Shown here one piece after another: positions 15,616 to 23,198 of a DNA stretch of 23,198 nt (positions are counted from its first letter, which is position 1; each line of letters opens with the position of its first letter). Location of the stretch: the NCBI GenBank assembly GCA_002686135.1, contig NZAO01000016.1, positions 1-23,198 on the forward strand, written 5' to 3'. Position numbers and translations under genes: made by a program. The notes beneath the pieces are model-generated. The model did not search any database. It was not told the DNA's origin and saw nothing but the letters and a program-made list of their open reading frames with translations. The DNA comes from Rhodospirillaceae bacterium. Lineage in GTDB: Bacteria > Pseudomonadota > Alphaproteobacteria > UBA11136.

Positions 15616-17834
15616 TGCATCGTCACCAGTTCTGAATAGCGGCCCTTATTGGCCATCAGCTGATCATGATTTCCGCGCTCGATGATCTTGCCCCGGTCGA
15701 GGACGATGATCTCGTCACAGTCGCGGATAGTACTGAGCCTGTGGGCAACGATGATGCAGGTGCATCCACGCCGTCGTAGATTGTCGTCAATATTTTTTTC
15801 GGTCAGCGGGTCGAGGGCCGAAGTGGCCTCGTCAAGAACCAGCAGCGACGGCTCCTGGGCCAAGGCACGAGCGATTTCAAGGCGCTGTGACTGGCCACCG
15901 CTGAAATTGGCATTACCTTCGGCGACCCGGCCTTCGTAACCCCCGGCGCGCGAGGCGACTATATGGTGCACATCGGCATCCCTGGCTGCACGTACGATAA
16001 CTTCGTTGGGAATGGTCCTGTCCCACATGGTCAGGTTGTCGCGAATGGTGCCTTCGAATAAGAAAATCTCCTGATCCACCGCTCCCACCGAAGAAGTGAA
16101 GATGGCGCGAGGCACCTCCTTGATGTGTAGACCGTCATAGAGGATTTCCCCTTCCGCAGGCTGATAGAGCCCGAGAATAAGCCGCGACAGGGTGCTTTTT
16201 CCGCTGCCCGATCCGCCCACCAGGGCCACCCGCTGACCGGGTGACACATCCAGATTGAAATTCTCGATCAACGGGGGGTCCAGCGGGTTATATCCAAAAC
16301 TCACATTACGCAGTTGCAGCGCGCCGGAGAGTTTGGCGATGGCTTGCTGCCTCTCCCCGCCGTCTGGCTCGGCTTCCTCGGCATGGGCATCGCAGCCGCC
16401 CTCGTCATCTTGGAACACACTGTCCAGTTCGTAACGCTGCACGTCGTTCAACCGATTGAGGTCGCCACCAATTTCCTGCAACCGCGACCCGAATCCCACG
16501 AGTTGGTGAATGGGCCCGGTGAAATGGACCATCAGGCTCTGGAACGCCACCAGTCCGCCAATAGTCAGCTCGCCGCCGATGATCAACAAACCGCCGACAC
16601 CAAGGATCAACCCCGTATTGAGATGGTTGAGCGCGCCGGGAACGCTGGAAAGCTTCTCCATGGTGACGCCAAGCTTCTGCTGGGCGTTAATGCCGTTGGT
16701 CTGGTAGCCAGACCAGATATTGAAAAAATCGCCTTCGGTGCCGGTAGCCTTCAGAGTTTCAATAGCCTGCAGCCCTGCCATGGAGGCACCCACCGTCTTG
16801 GCCTGCTGGTTGAGAAGGTGGCTGTTGGTATCCTTGATCCGGCGCTGAACGATACGCACCGACAACAGGTCAAACCCTGACAACCCTACGGCAATCAATG
16901 TCAGGGGCACGCTGTAGATAGCCATCACGGTAAGGTAAAAGACAATCATCAGGCTATTGGCGAGCGTACTCGACAGCGGCCCCGACAACAGCGCCGCGAT
17001 ACGGTGGCAGGACTGCACCCGCGAGGCCACGTCGCCCACGTAACGCTGGGTATAGAACACCACCGGCACCCGCAGCACATGCCAGAAGAACTGACCGGCG
17101 GAAGATATGGCGAGCTTGATCTGGACCCGTAACAGATAGCGTTGCTGAATATAGGTCAGCACAGAGCTGAATAGGGCGGTCAGGGCCAGCCCCACAAGGA
17201 TCGGCAACAGCCAGTCGTTATCGCCCCGGGTCAGCACGTTATCGATGAAGTTTTTCAGGAAAGCCGGCATCAACAAGCCCGGCACCACCATCATCAGCGT
17301 CACTAGAACCACGAAGGCCATCACCCCCCTGGAGCCGTGTAATCGTAAGGCAAGAGACCTGAACAGGCTTTGCCGCTCACCGCATTTTTGGAAATCCGGA
17401 CCCGGCTCCATTTCCAGCATGATCCCGGTAAAGCCGTCACTGAATTCCTGCCGGGTGATACGGCGCGGGCCGATGGCCGGATCATTTACCCAGACGTGAG
17501 TTCCATTGGCCCCTTCCACCACCAGGAAGTGATTGAAATTCCAGAAAACGATAAAAGGGGTTTTGCTAACCAGGGCGTCGTCGACCTCGGCCTTGGAGCC
17601 CTTGGCGTCGAGACCGTGCATGCGAGCCGCCTTGACCACATTGCCAGCCTTGGCCCCATCGCGTGAAACGCCGGTGGCGACGCGCAATTCCTCCAGCGGC
17701 ACCCAGCGCCCGTAATAGGCCAAAACAATGGCCAGTGCCGCGGCACCGCACTCCACGGCCTCCATTTGCAGAACCGTGGGTGTACGCACCCGTTTATTGG
17801 TATCGTACCGAGCCGCCATCCCCCCTGGTGCCAC
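15612..17834 (-). CDS. NHLM-type ABC exporter with C39 leader peptidase (ABC1)
   Basis: The 740 aa protein is predicted to cut the leader after GG and export the mature peptide across the inner membrane. The C39 domain is complete: Cys29 (LQMEAVECGAAAL), a His in NHFLVVEG and an Asp in VNDPAIG. A six-helix transmembrane domain follows (about 165-450). The ATPase domain has Walker A GGSGSGKST, the signature FSGGQSQR and Walker B LLVLDEATSALD. The GTG at 17834 fits the upstream GGGGGG with good spacing. ATG 17819, with the G-run touching it, would remove only five residues. It starts almost at the hlyD-type stop codon and overlaps the next ABC gene by 4 bases. The GG at the end of the precursor leader is its expected substrate. 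Confidence 0.94.
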   Translation of the reverse strand: MAPGGMAARYDTNKRVRTPTVLQMEAVECGAAALAIVLAYYGRWVPLEELRVATGVSRDGAKAGNVVKAARMHGLDAKGSKAEVDDALVSKTPFIVFWNFNHFLVVEGANGTHVWVNDPAIGPRRITRQEFSDGFTGIMLEMEPGPDFQKCGERQSLFRSLALRLHGSRGVMAFVVLVTLMMVVPGLLMPAFLKNFIDNVLTRGDNDWLLPILVGLALTALFSSVLTYIQQRYLLRVQIKLAISSAGQFFWHVLRVPVVFYTQRYVGDVASRVQSCHRIAALLSGPLSSTLANSLMIVFYLTVMAIYSVPLTLIAVGLSGFDLLSVRIVQRRIKDTNSHLLNQQAKTVGASMAGLQAIETLKATGTEGDFFNIWSGYQTNGINAQQKLGVTMEKLSSVPGALNHLNTGLILGVGGLLIIGGELTIGGLVAFQSLMVHFTGPIHQLVGFGSRLQEIGGDLNRLNDVQRYELDSVFQDDEGGCDAHAEEAEPDGGERQQAIAKLSGALQLRNVSFGYNPLDPPLIENFNLDVSPGQRVALVGGSGSGKSTLSRLILGLYQPAEGEILYDGLHIKEVPRAIFTSSVGAVDQEIFLFEGTIRDNLTMWDRTIPNEVIVRAARDADVHHIVASRAGGYEGRVAEGNANFSGGQSQRLEIARALAQEPSLLVLDEATSALDPLTEKNIDDNLRRRGCTCIIVAHRLSTIRDCDEIIVLDRGKIIERGNHDQLMANKGRYSELVTMQ

Positions 17835-17837
17835 GCG

Positions 17838-19091
17838 TCAACCCCCCGTGATCCAGGTCTCGAAGATGGGAATTACAAGATTGATGGGGCGTTCCTCGCG
17901 CACCGTCACCGAGGCAAACCCCGTATCCCCGGTTGTCACCTTCAGGGGAGGTCCCTTGGAAGACGACCACTTCAGACCGCTGAAGGTCTTGGGGTCTTTA
18001 TCCAGGGCAATCACCACCTTGATGGGGGCGCCGGCGCCCATCATCTTCCCCACCAGCGTCTCATTACCCAGAATCGCCATCAGCCCGGCCTGGGTTTCCG
18101 GCAAGTCGCTCACCGACTCCACATTGCCACGGATGCTGCCGTAAAGGTCGCGCTCTATCGAAGATGGTGCCACCTCCGCACGCATGCCGGGATGGATCTT
18201 CTTGCCCTTGCCGATCTCGAAATAGGTAATGAGCTCCAAGTTTTTGCCGGATTTCTCGATGACGGCCACCTGGTCGTCGGTCTTCACAAGCACGCCCAGC
18301 TTCACGTCGATCTCGGTCACGCGGCCGTCAACGGGGCTGAATATTTCCTTTTCCGTCTCAAGGAAGGTTTTAGCCTCCTCAAAGCTATTCTTAGCGGTGA
18401 TGACCTGCTGTTCCAGTTCGGCCATAGTGCGGCGCTGCTGGTTCTCGAATTCCACCTGGGCAGAGCGCGCCTCGGCAATTTTGTTACGGCTGTCGCGGAT
18501 GGACTGTTTGGTGGCGAAGATGTCACTGCGCGTCTGCTCCAGCTGCTTACGGGTGATATATCCCTTTTCCAGCTCCTCCTGCTGGGCATCGTAAAGCGGC
18601 TGCAAGAAATCCAGATGATTCTTGTCGGCGGTGATCTTGGCATTGAGCGCCCCGATGGTGTCCCGCATATTGGCATTGCGGCTCTCTACGTCCCTTACCG
18701 AGAATATTAACTGGCGGTCATACTGGCCCTGCAAACTCTCCATGGTACGGCGGGCGTCCCGCAGCTGGGCTTCGCGGTTGGGCAGGGACAGCACCGCGAG
18801 GCGGGTGCCCTTCGTCACCACCTGGCCCACCTTTACGTCGATGGCGTCAATACGTCCGGCGGCAGGCGCAATCACGCTATAGACGACCCCGCCACGGTCG
18901 AGAAAGACGCCCATGCCCTTGACCTGGACCGGCACACTTCCCACCACGCCCCAGATAGTGACAATGGCGATGATGACGAACAGTACGGCAAGGCTGAGCC
19001 AGCCAATGGGCGAGGTGAGCCTGAGCACAGTATCCAGTTGTTCTGGACTACGGAGATTCTTAATCGCTTCGTCGCGGAAAAGGTCTGACAT
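17838..19091 (-). CDS. HlyD-family membrane-fusion protein of the NHLM secretion system
   Basis: The 417 aa periplasmic adaptor links the ABC exporter to the outer-membrane channel. A single transmembrane helix lies at about residues 31-51 after a short cytoplasmic N-terminus. A lipoyl-like half follows (VIAPAAGRIDAIDVKVGQVV), then a long helical hairpin with coiled-coil character (about 110-240), and the second lipoyl half (FSPVDGRVTEIDVKLGVLV). The ATG at 19091 has GGGGGAAC upstream. The 122-base gap after the dioxygenase gene could hold its own promoter, though I see no convincing boxes. Its stop lies 3 bases before the exporter start, so it is in the same operon. The partner channel is probably the TolC protein at 6288-7700. 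Confidence 0.92.
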   Translation of the reverse strand: MSDLFRDEAIKNLRSPEQLDTVLRLTSPIGWLSLAVLFVIIAIVTIWGVVGSVPVQVKGMGVFLDRGGVVYSVIAPAAGRIDAIDVKVGQVVTKGTRLAVLSLPNREAQLRDARRTMESLQGQYDRQLIFSVRDVESRNANMRDTIGALNAKITADKNHLDFLQPLYDAQQEELEKGYITRKQLEQTRSDIFATKQSIRDSRNKIAEARSAQVEFENQQRRTMAELEQQVITAKNSFEEAKTFLETEKEIFSPVDGRVTEIDVKLGVLVKTDDQVAVIEKSGKNLELITYFEIGKGKKIHPGMRAEVAPSSIERDLYGSIRGNVESVSDLPETQAGLMAILGNETLVGKMMGAGAPIKVVIALDKDPKTFSGLKWSSSKGPPLKVTTGDTGFASVTVREERPINLVIPIFETWITGG

Positions 19092-19213
19092 ATCGTTCCC
19101 CCGTGGGTCCGCGTGTTGGCGTCAGATAGCAGACCTTGGAAGTATTCTACAAACTTGAAGGGCCCGGGGAAACAGGGAGGTGTATCCAGCTCTTTCGCCG
19201 TCACGAAATACCT

Positions 19214-20368
19214 TCAAAGAATCTCTTTGCCGTCGAGTCCGTACCAGCCTTTGTAGATTTCGCCACAGCCATAATAATCTATATTAGGCGGCACGTAAGG
19301 CGCACCTTTGTCCTCTTGATGGAGAAGGCGGAATTCGAAACTGATGCGGGTGGTGTCGCCACCGTGAACGGCGCTGGCGTGAAGCTGGTGGGCGGCAAAA
19401 CAGAATACGTCCCCCACCTCCAAGGGCGGGGCAACCGGGTCTTCCTGGATCACCGTCTGGCGGATACCGGGAACCAGCGCCAGCCCCACATATTGCTGCC
19501 AGATGTCGTAGCCAGGCGTGGCGTTTTTGATGCTTTTGAGGTAATAGCGGGGGAACACCCGCAGCGTGGCATCGGAGTCTATGGGCCAGACCGGCCCCCA
19601 GAAATTGATCTGATGATGGGGCGAGCCGTACCAGGTATCGCGATGGGGCGCCAGTAAGCCCGAAACGGTGGTGCGGTAGAACCCCGGTTCACGGCTTCCC
19701 TCGGGAAAGACCAGCCGGAATCCCGGCCATTCATAGATCACATGCTCGGGGTCCATCCCCATCTGTTCCATGAACGCGGTCATGATGGGGTGAACCCGCT
19801 CATCTTCAATAAACGTCCCGTAGGTTTCCAGGATAATCCTGGTATAGGTTTCGAAATCGAGCTTGCCGTGGGCCTCACGGGGATCATGGGGATGGAAGGC
19901 GCGGACCAGAACCTCGCGGATGACCGCCACCAGCTCGGCAATAGCTGGTGTCTGGCACACCACAACGCTGCCACCTTTCAGGATTTCCCGCCGATCCAGC
20001 ACAAAGCCGTCTTTATGATCCAGGATTCGCCCCCCCGCACTGCACTCCCGGTCCATGGTAACCGGCGTTGGGATATCACCACGGTCCCGGCACTCCAGAA
20101 ACTTATGGCGGTGGCGCAGGTCGCGCTCGCTGAGGTCGCGCTCGATCTTCCGGTCAAGATAGCCACGTAACTCGGCGCCGGTGAAATGAAAGCCGTGGGA
20201 GTTAGCGAAGGCAGCGATAGCGTCGGGGGTAAAGTCAATCCGGGACAGCGCCCCCATGAGAGCGGGTGTAGCCTTAACGGCGCTGGTAAAGGACTCGATG
20301 TTCCCCCTGTTGATCCAGGCCAGGAAGTCCCGTCCTTGTTCGAGATCGTTCGTGTTGGTGGATTCCAT
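19214..20368 (-). CDS. Nif11-domain fused 2-oxoglutarate/Fe(II) dioxygenase
   Basis: The 384 aa protein combines two parts. Residues 8-72 look like a Nif11 leader domain (DFLAWINRGNIESF near residue 15, IAAFANSHGFHFTGAELRGY near 51-70), the same family as the precursor's leader. Residues from about 120 are a phytanoyl-CoA-hydroxylase-like oxygenase: iron ligands His242-x-Asp244 (PHRDTWYG), distal His330 and the 2-oxoglutarate-binding Arg341, spaced 11 apart as in that family. The expected reaction is hydroxylation of a core side chain with loss of succinate and CO2. ATG 20368 has GGAG six bases upstream; longer frames use TTG. The gene leads the minus-strand export block. The fused Nif11 part may help dock the enzyme on the precursor complex, which is inference. 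Confidence 0.87.
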   Translation of the reverse strand: MESTNTNDLEQGRDFLAWINRGNIESFTSAVKATPALMGALSRIDFTPDAIAAFANSHGFHFTGAELRGYLDRKIERDLSERDLRHRHKFLECRDRGDIPTPVTMDRECSAGGRILDHKDGFVLDRREILKGGSVVVCQTPAIAELVAVIREVLVRAFHPHDPREAHGKLDFETYTRIILETYGTFIEDERVHPIMTAFMEQMGMDPEHVIYEWPGFRLVFPEGSREPGFYRTTVSGLLAPHRDTWYGSPHHQINFWGPVWPIDSDATLRVFPRYYLKSIKNATPGYDIWQQYVGLALVPGIRQTVIQEDPVAPPLEVGDVFCFAAHQLHASAVHGGDTTRISFEFRLLHQEDKGAPYVPPNIDYYGCGEIYKGWYGLDGKEIL

Positions 20369-20447
20369 GCCGGCTCCGGATACAGCGCCCAATCATGGTG
20401 TCATGTTCACACAACGAAAATGAACTGGCTACTTTCTTCGCCCCCCC

Positions 20448-20587
20448 CTGGCGGACGGACTTGTATTGACCCTTCGGGAAATGTGCATTAAGTGACGGTC
20501 TCCATGATGACCGCGAGACTTATGCCTGATCTTCCTCACACTCCTTTACAAGCCCGTTTGTTGCGTCTGTCCTATCCGGCGGTGGCG
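20448..20587 (+). repeat. dispersed 143-bp repeat, copy B
   Basis: Copy B is gap-free and nearly identical to copies A and C until the last few bases, where it ends GGTGGCG and leaves the consensus. It is preceded by a run of C residues at 20441-20448. It lies 80 bp upstream of the dioxygenase start codon, with the same orientation relative to that gene as the other copies have to theirs. Confidence 0.93.
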
Positions 20588-20664
20588 GAATCGAGGACAT
20601 CCTGTTCTACAATTCCGGCAACAATGCCAGCACCGTCCTTGTGATTTACAGCGAACAGCGTCTG
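20588..20664 (+). other. 77-bp stretch between repeat B and the next gene; possible coding remnant
   Basis: Plus-strand translation reads GGIEDILFYNSGNNASTVLV without stops and has a protein-like composition. It has no start, is cut by repeat B on one side and runs into the antisense of the next gene on the other. It may be a gene scrap left by repeat insertion; chance is equally possible. No terminator for the minus-strand hydrolase genes is evident here. Confidence 0.25.
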
Positions 20665-21759
20665 TTACTCCATAACCCATCCGCTCAAAGCAGTGTCTTC
20701 ACGGAACAGTATATCATGAATCAGCCGGGGATCGGCGCGCGCGGCTTCCGCCTCTTCCTTGGCGATGAAGGTGACCCGGCCCGTGATCGCCACGTCGTCC
20801 TGCAGGGGGTGAAGACGGTCCGATATCTGAGCCTGCGTGGTGGCCATGCTTTCTTCGTCCAGTAGGTAGGTTTTATCTGTTTTTGAAGCGATGGCGATTC
20901 TGCTTGCGTCGAGAAGATAAAGTAGTGAACGCCGGAACTGGAAAATCAGGGGATGGTTGACGAGATGAGCGCGCACCGCCCGCCAAAGAGCGTCTTTCAA
21001 AGGGAAAGGGAGACCATCCACCATGACCCACAGTTTCGGGATATGGCATAAAACGCTCACAATCTCGGCAATAAAGCCGCCGCTTCCAAGACCATAGACG
21101 ACGACGGACTCATAGGCCCGCCGCTTGACGGCGGCGGCGATGGCGTCGCAGGCCTGGCGTCCCTGAAGACCGTGCAACTGGGCTCCCATCATGGTGAGGC
21201 GGCTGTTTATGGCGGCCGCCATGAAGGGCGCATAGACCGGCTCCAGAACCAGGGCGTCAAACCCCCATTCGTTAGCCCAGGCTCCAATGCCGGAAAGAGG
21301 CCCTTGCTTTTCCTCAAAGGCGGAAAGCGCCGTCATCCCGTACCCCGGAATCACGACGAACAGTTTCTCCCTGCCCTCCCGCGCCGCGCGGAACAGGGCC
21401 TTGGTCTTGATGGGGGGGGAACGGTGCTCAATTTCCACATCTTGCACCGCGCCGGGCGCGTCTTTTTCCGCCCAGTCCACCATATCCAGTTTTGGGACAT
21501 CCCAACCCACGGCCGCTGCTAGAAGCGCGCTGAAATCCTCATCGGCGTCCGCCTGTGAAGACGCAGGCATAAGCCGGGGAAGGGAATCGAAATGACGTAC
21601 ATCATAAGCGCGTTCATAGATGCCCGGATTGACCGGGGAGTCAGCGCCGAAGACAACACCGGCATCCTGCATCTTCCAAAGGGTATACCCTGCAGCAAGA
21701 GAGACCAAAAAAGCTGCAGCCACCAGCGCCACGCCCCCTATGAACCGGGTCCCGGTCAT
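20665..21759 (-). CDS. membrane-anchored alpha/beta-hydrolase-like protein, catalytic Ser apparently lost
   Basis: The 364 aa protein has one N-terminal signal anchor (about residues 6-28), so the rest probably faces the periplasm. The body has an alpha/beta-hydrolase layout: FVVIPGYG near residue 135, then a strand leading to GLGSGG (223-228). Aligned without gaps to the neighbouring paralogue, the nucleophile position is Gly225 where the partner has Ser251. No counterpart of the partner's C-terminal SHVGH is seen. It may be a non-catalytic partner of its neighbour. The start codon overlaps that gene's stop (ATGA at 21756-21759), so they are translated together. I do not recognise a named family. 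Repeats B and C bracket the pair. Confidence 0.75.
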   Translation of the reverse strand: MTGTRFIGGVALVAAAFLVSLAAGYTLWKMQDAGVVFGADSPVNPGIYERAYDVRHFDSLPRLMPASSQADADEDFSALLAAAVGWDVPKLDMVDWAEKDAPGAVQDVEIEHRSPPIKTKALFRAAREGREKLFVVIPGYGMTALSAFEEKQGPLSGIGAWANEWGFDALVLEPVYAPFMAAAINSRLTMMGAQLHGLQGRQACDAIAAAVKRRAYESVVVYGLGSGGFIAEIVSVLCHIPKLWVMVDGLPFPLKDALWRAVRAHLVNHPLIFQFRRSLLYLLDASRIAIASKTDKTYLLDEESMATTQAQISDRLHPLQDDVAITGRVTFIAKEEAEAARADPRLIHDILFREDTALSGWVME

Positions 21760-22946
21760 GGCGTCTCAACCTCCCGGGGCACAAGGGTGAAGCCGGAGAG
21801 CCGTTCCCAGTTCCCGGCCATCATGGTTTGCATGAGCTCAATTTCCGGCTTGTGGCCGACATGGCTCTTGAAAACCAGACGCAACCGGCCCGAATCGTCC
21901 AGCCCTTCCCGCCAGACAAAGCCCTTTTCAAAAAGCGGCAGCATGGAACGGAATAGCTCCTCACTAGAGGTGTAGACCATGGGACTTTGGGCATCCGACA
22001 TAAAGTCGGCCATGGAAGACTGGCCTATAAGAGGCGTCAGATGGTCTATCCATACGCCGTATTTCAGGTGGGAGGAAGCGCCCGGACTGCCCCAGAAATA
22101 ACGCTGATAGTCCATATCCATGTTATCTTCGGCAAACACCATGCTGAATCCGGGGCACAGGGCGGAAATGTATTCCACGGTCCGCGACGCGCGTGACAGA
22201 CCATGGAGAAAAACGTGGCGATAACTTTGACGCCACCCGTACCCGGCGCCATCCATAAGATCGCAAATCCCCCGCGCCCACAGCCCATAGGCTTGTCCTT
22301 CGTTAATCTTGAGCAGTGTGTTGAGCCAAGTCTCTATGAGACCGTTTGTCGCTTGGTCGAAGGCCGCTACATCCATCCCCTTCTCGAAGAAGCGTCTCCC
22401 CACCATGCGGTGGTAATCTTCCTTACGCAGCCCGAGGATATGTTCGCTGGTTCCCCAGCTTCCCGGGATCACAATCAACAGATCCTGCGCGCCTTCCCCG
22501 TGACTGGCGAAAAGAACCCGCACTCTCGCCTGTGGCTTCCGGTATTCAATGAAAAGCTCGCTCAGCTGCCCTCCCAGATAGGGGCCGGACCGTCCCTTTT
22601 TAACGATTCCGCCACCGTCCTCACGTCTCGGCTCAATAGTTTCAAAACCGGTGGCGGCCAACAGGCGGGCATGAAACCCTTCTGTCCGCCCCGAGGGAAA
22701 ACCGGGGCCGGCGTTATCCAGCATCGTCCACATGGCCATGTCCGGCGCGGAGGGCTGAAGAGCTGGATAATCCACGCCAAGTGAACGCCATAAGGGCGGT
22801 GCGCCGCTAAACCGCATCCATGCCCGCGTCAGGTGATGTATGGGCCCCAGCCCGGGGTCACGGGAGGCAAGAAACCACCCGGCCAGAATTCCCGAAAGAC
22901 ACAGAACAGCAGCGCCCAAATAAAAAAAGAAACCCCGATGCTCCAT
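21756..22946 (-). CDS. membrane-anchored alpha/beta-hydrolase-like protein with Ser nucleophile
   Basis: The 396 aa protein begins with a signal anchor (about residues 6-27), placing the body in the periplasm. The strand motif LLIVIPGSWG (about 156-165) resembles an oxyanion-hole loop. HGLSRAS carries candidate nucleophile Ser251 in a G-x-S-x-A elbow, and His362 or His365 (SHVGHKPE) could complete a triad. It shares with the downstream gene the anchor, the PG motif and the segment after the elbow (E-x-x-S-x-LC), so the two are paralogues. ATG 22946 is chosen because GGGGAAAAG lies directly upstream; an ATG at 22976 would add ten residues. The substrate is unknown. A link to the RiPP pathway is suggested only by adjacency. 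Confidence 0.75.
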   Translation of the reverse strand: MEHRGFFFYLGAAVLCLSGILAGWFLASRDPGLGPIHHLTRAWMRFSGAPPLWRSLGVDYPALQPSAPDMAMWTMLDNAGPGFPSGRTEGFHARLLAATGFETIEPRREDGGGIVKKGRSGPYLGGQLSELFIEYRKPQARVRVLFASHGEGAQDLLIVIPGSWGTSEHILGLRKEDYHRMVGRRFFEKGMDVAAFDQATNGLIETWLNTLLKINEGQAYGLWARGICDLMDGAGYGWRQSYRHVFLHGLSRASRTVEYISALCPGFSMVFAEDNMDMDYQRYFWGSPGASSHLKYGVWIDHLTPLIGQSSMADFMSDAQSPMVYTSSEELFRSMLPLFEKGFVWREGLDDSGRLRLVFKSHVGHKPEIELMQTMMAGNWERLSGFTLVPREVETP

Positions 22947-23055
22947 CTTTTCCCCAATAACAGAAATTTCAACCATCGTCCGCGAGCGACAGGTATTTTT
23001 TTAAGGGTATCTATTCCCTCTTTCGTCCGCAACCGCGAACAGCCTTTGGACCTAC
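22947..23055. other. upstream region of the hydrolase-like pair
   Basis: About 110 bases lie between the start codon at 22946 and repeat copy C. They include an A/T run (TTTTTTTAAGGG at about 22997-23008) that could form part of a minus-strand promoter. No convincing -35/-10 pair, gene or hairpin was seen. Confidence 0.3.
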
Positions 23056-23198
23056 CCGGCGGACGAACTTGTATTGACCCTTCGGGAAATGTGCACTAAG
23101 TGACGATCTCCCTGATGACCGCGAGACTTATGCCCGATCTTCCTCACGCTCCTTTACAAGCCCGTTTGTTGCGTCTGTCCTATCCGGCGGCGGCGCTT
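23056..23198 (+). repeat. dispersed 143-bp repeat, copy C (reaches the window edge)
   Basis: Copy C aligns without gaps to copy A (offset 20335 bases) to the last base of the window, ending GGCGGCGCTT as copy A does. It may continue outside. It lies about 110 bp upstream of the start codon at 22946. One change inside the possible hairpin (base 23106) keeps pairing as G-U only in a minus-strand transcript. Confidence 0.93.

Overview
The window is GC-rich with long, tightly packed genes. Together with the style of the DNA ligase and the paired NHLM-type exporters, this suggests an alphaproteobacterium, perhaps Rhodospirillales-like; the genus cannot be told from sequence alone. The centre (about 3.9-20.4 kb) is a RiPP (ribosomally made, post-translationally modified peptide) gene cluster of proteusin type. 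The flanks hold housekeeping genes and a dispersed repeat of about 143 bp.

Left flank (1-3926): the 3' end of ligA; a Frag1/DRAM/Sfk1-like membrane protein on the minus strand; repeat copy A; a second 98-bp copy of the ligA 3' end; and a two-domain GNAT acetyltransferase. The duplication suggests that the membrane gene plus repeat A were inserted between ligA and the GNAT gene.

RiPP cluster (3946-20368): a short intergenic region (6077-6287) separates two divergent arms. Leftward lie the Nif11-leader precursor (leader ending in a GG site, 43-residue core rich in Ala, Val and Glu with four consecutive His), a PoyD-like radical SAM peptide epimerase and a small two-helix membrane protein. Rightward lie a TolC-type outer-membrane channel, a B12-dependent radical SAM C-methyltransferase of the RiPP-maturation type, and a MetX-like acyltransferase whose nucleophile is Cys instead of Ser. 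Converging on this from the right is a minus-strand block: a 2-oxoglutarate/Fe(II) dioxygenase with its own Nif11-like N-terminal domain, a HlyD-type adaptor, a C39-peptidase ABC exporter, a second ABC exporter without the peptidase, and a class I SAM methyltransferase.

Proposed working: the precursor is epimerised to contain D-residues, C-methylated, hydroxylated, perhaps acylated and further methylated. The C39 domain then cleaves it after GG, and it leaves the cell through the ABC/HlyD/TolC conduit. The core carries three tandem Ala/Glu/Val heptads, and its glutamates are spaced 6, 7 and 7 residues apart. This recalls the periodicity of polytheonamide-like D/L beta-helices, but the residues are different.

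Right flank (20441-23198): repeat copies B and C enclose two paralogous membrane-anchored alpha/beta-hydrolase-like genes, one of which appears to have lost its catalytic serine. All three repeat copies have the same orientation and lie about 80-110 bp upstream of the start codon of a minus-strand gene. One copy lies on each side of the RiPP cluster.
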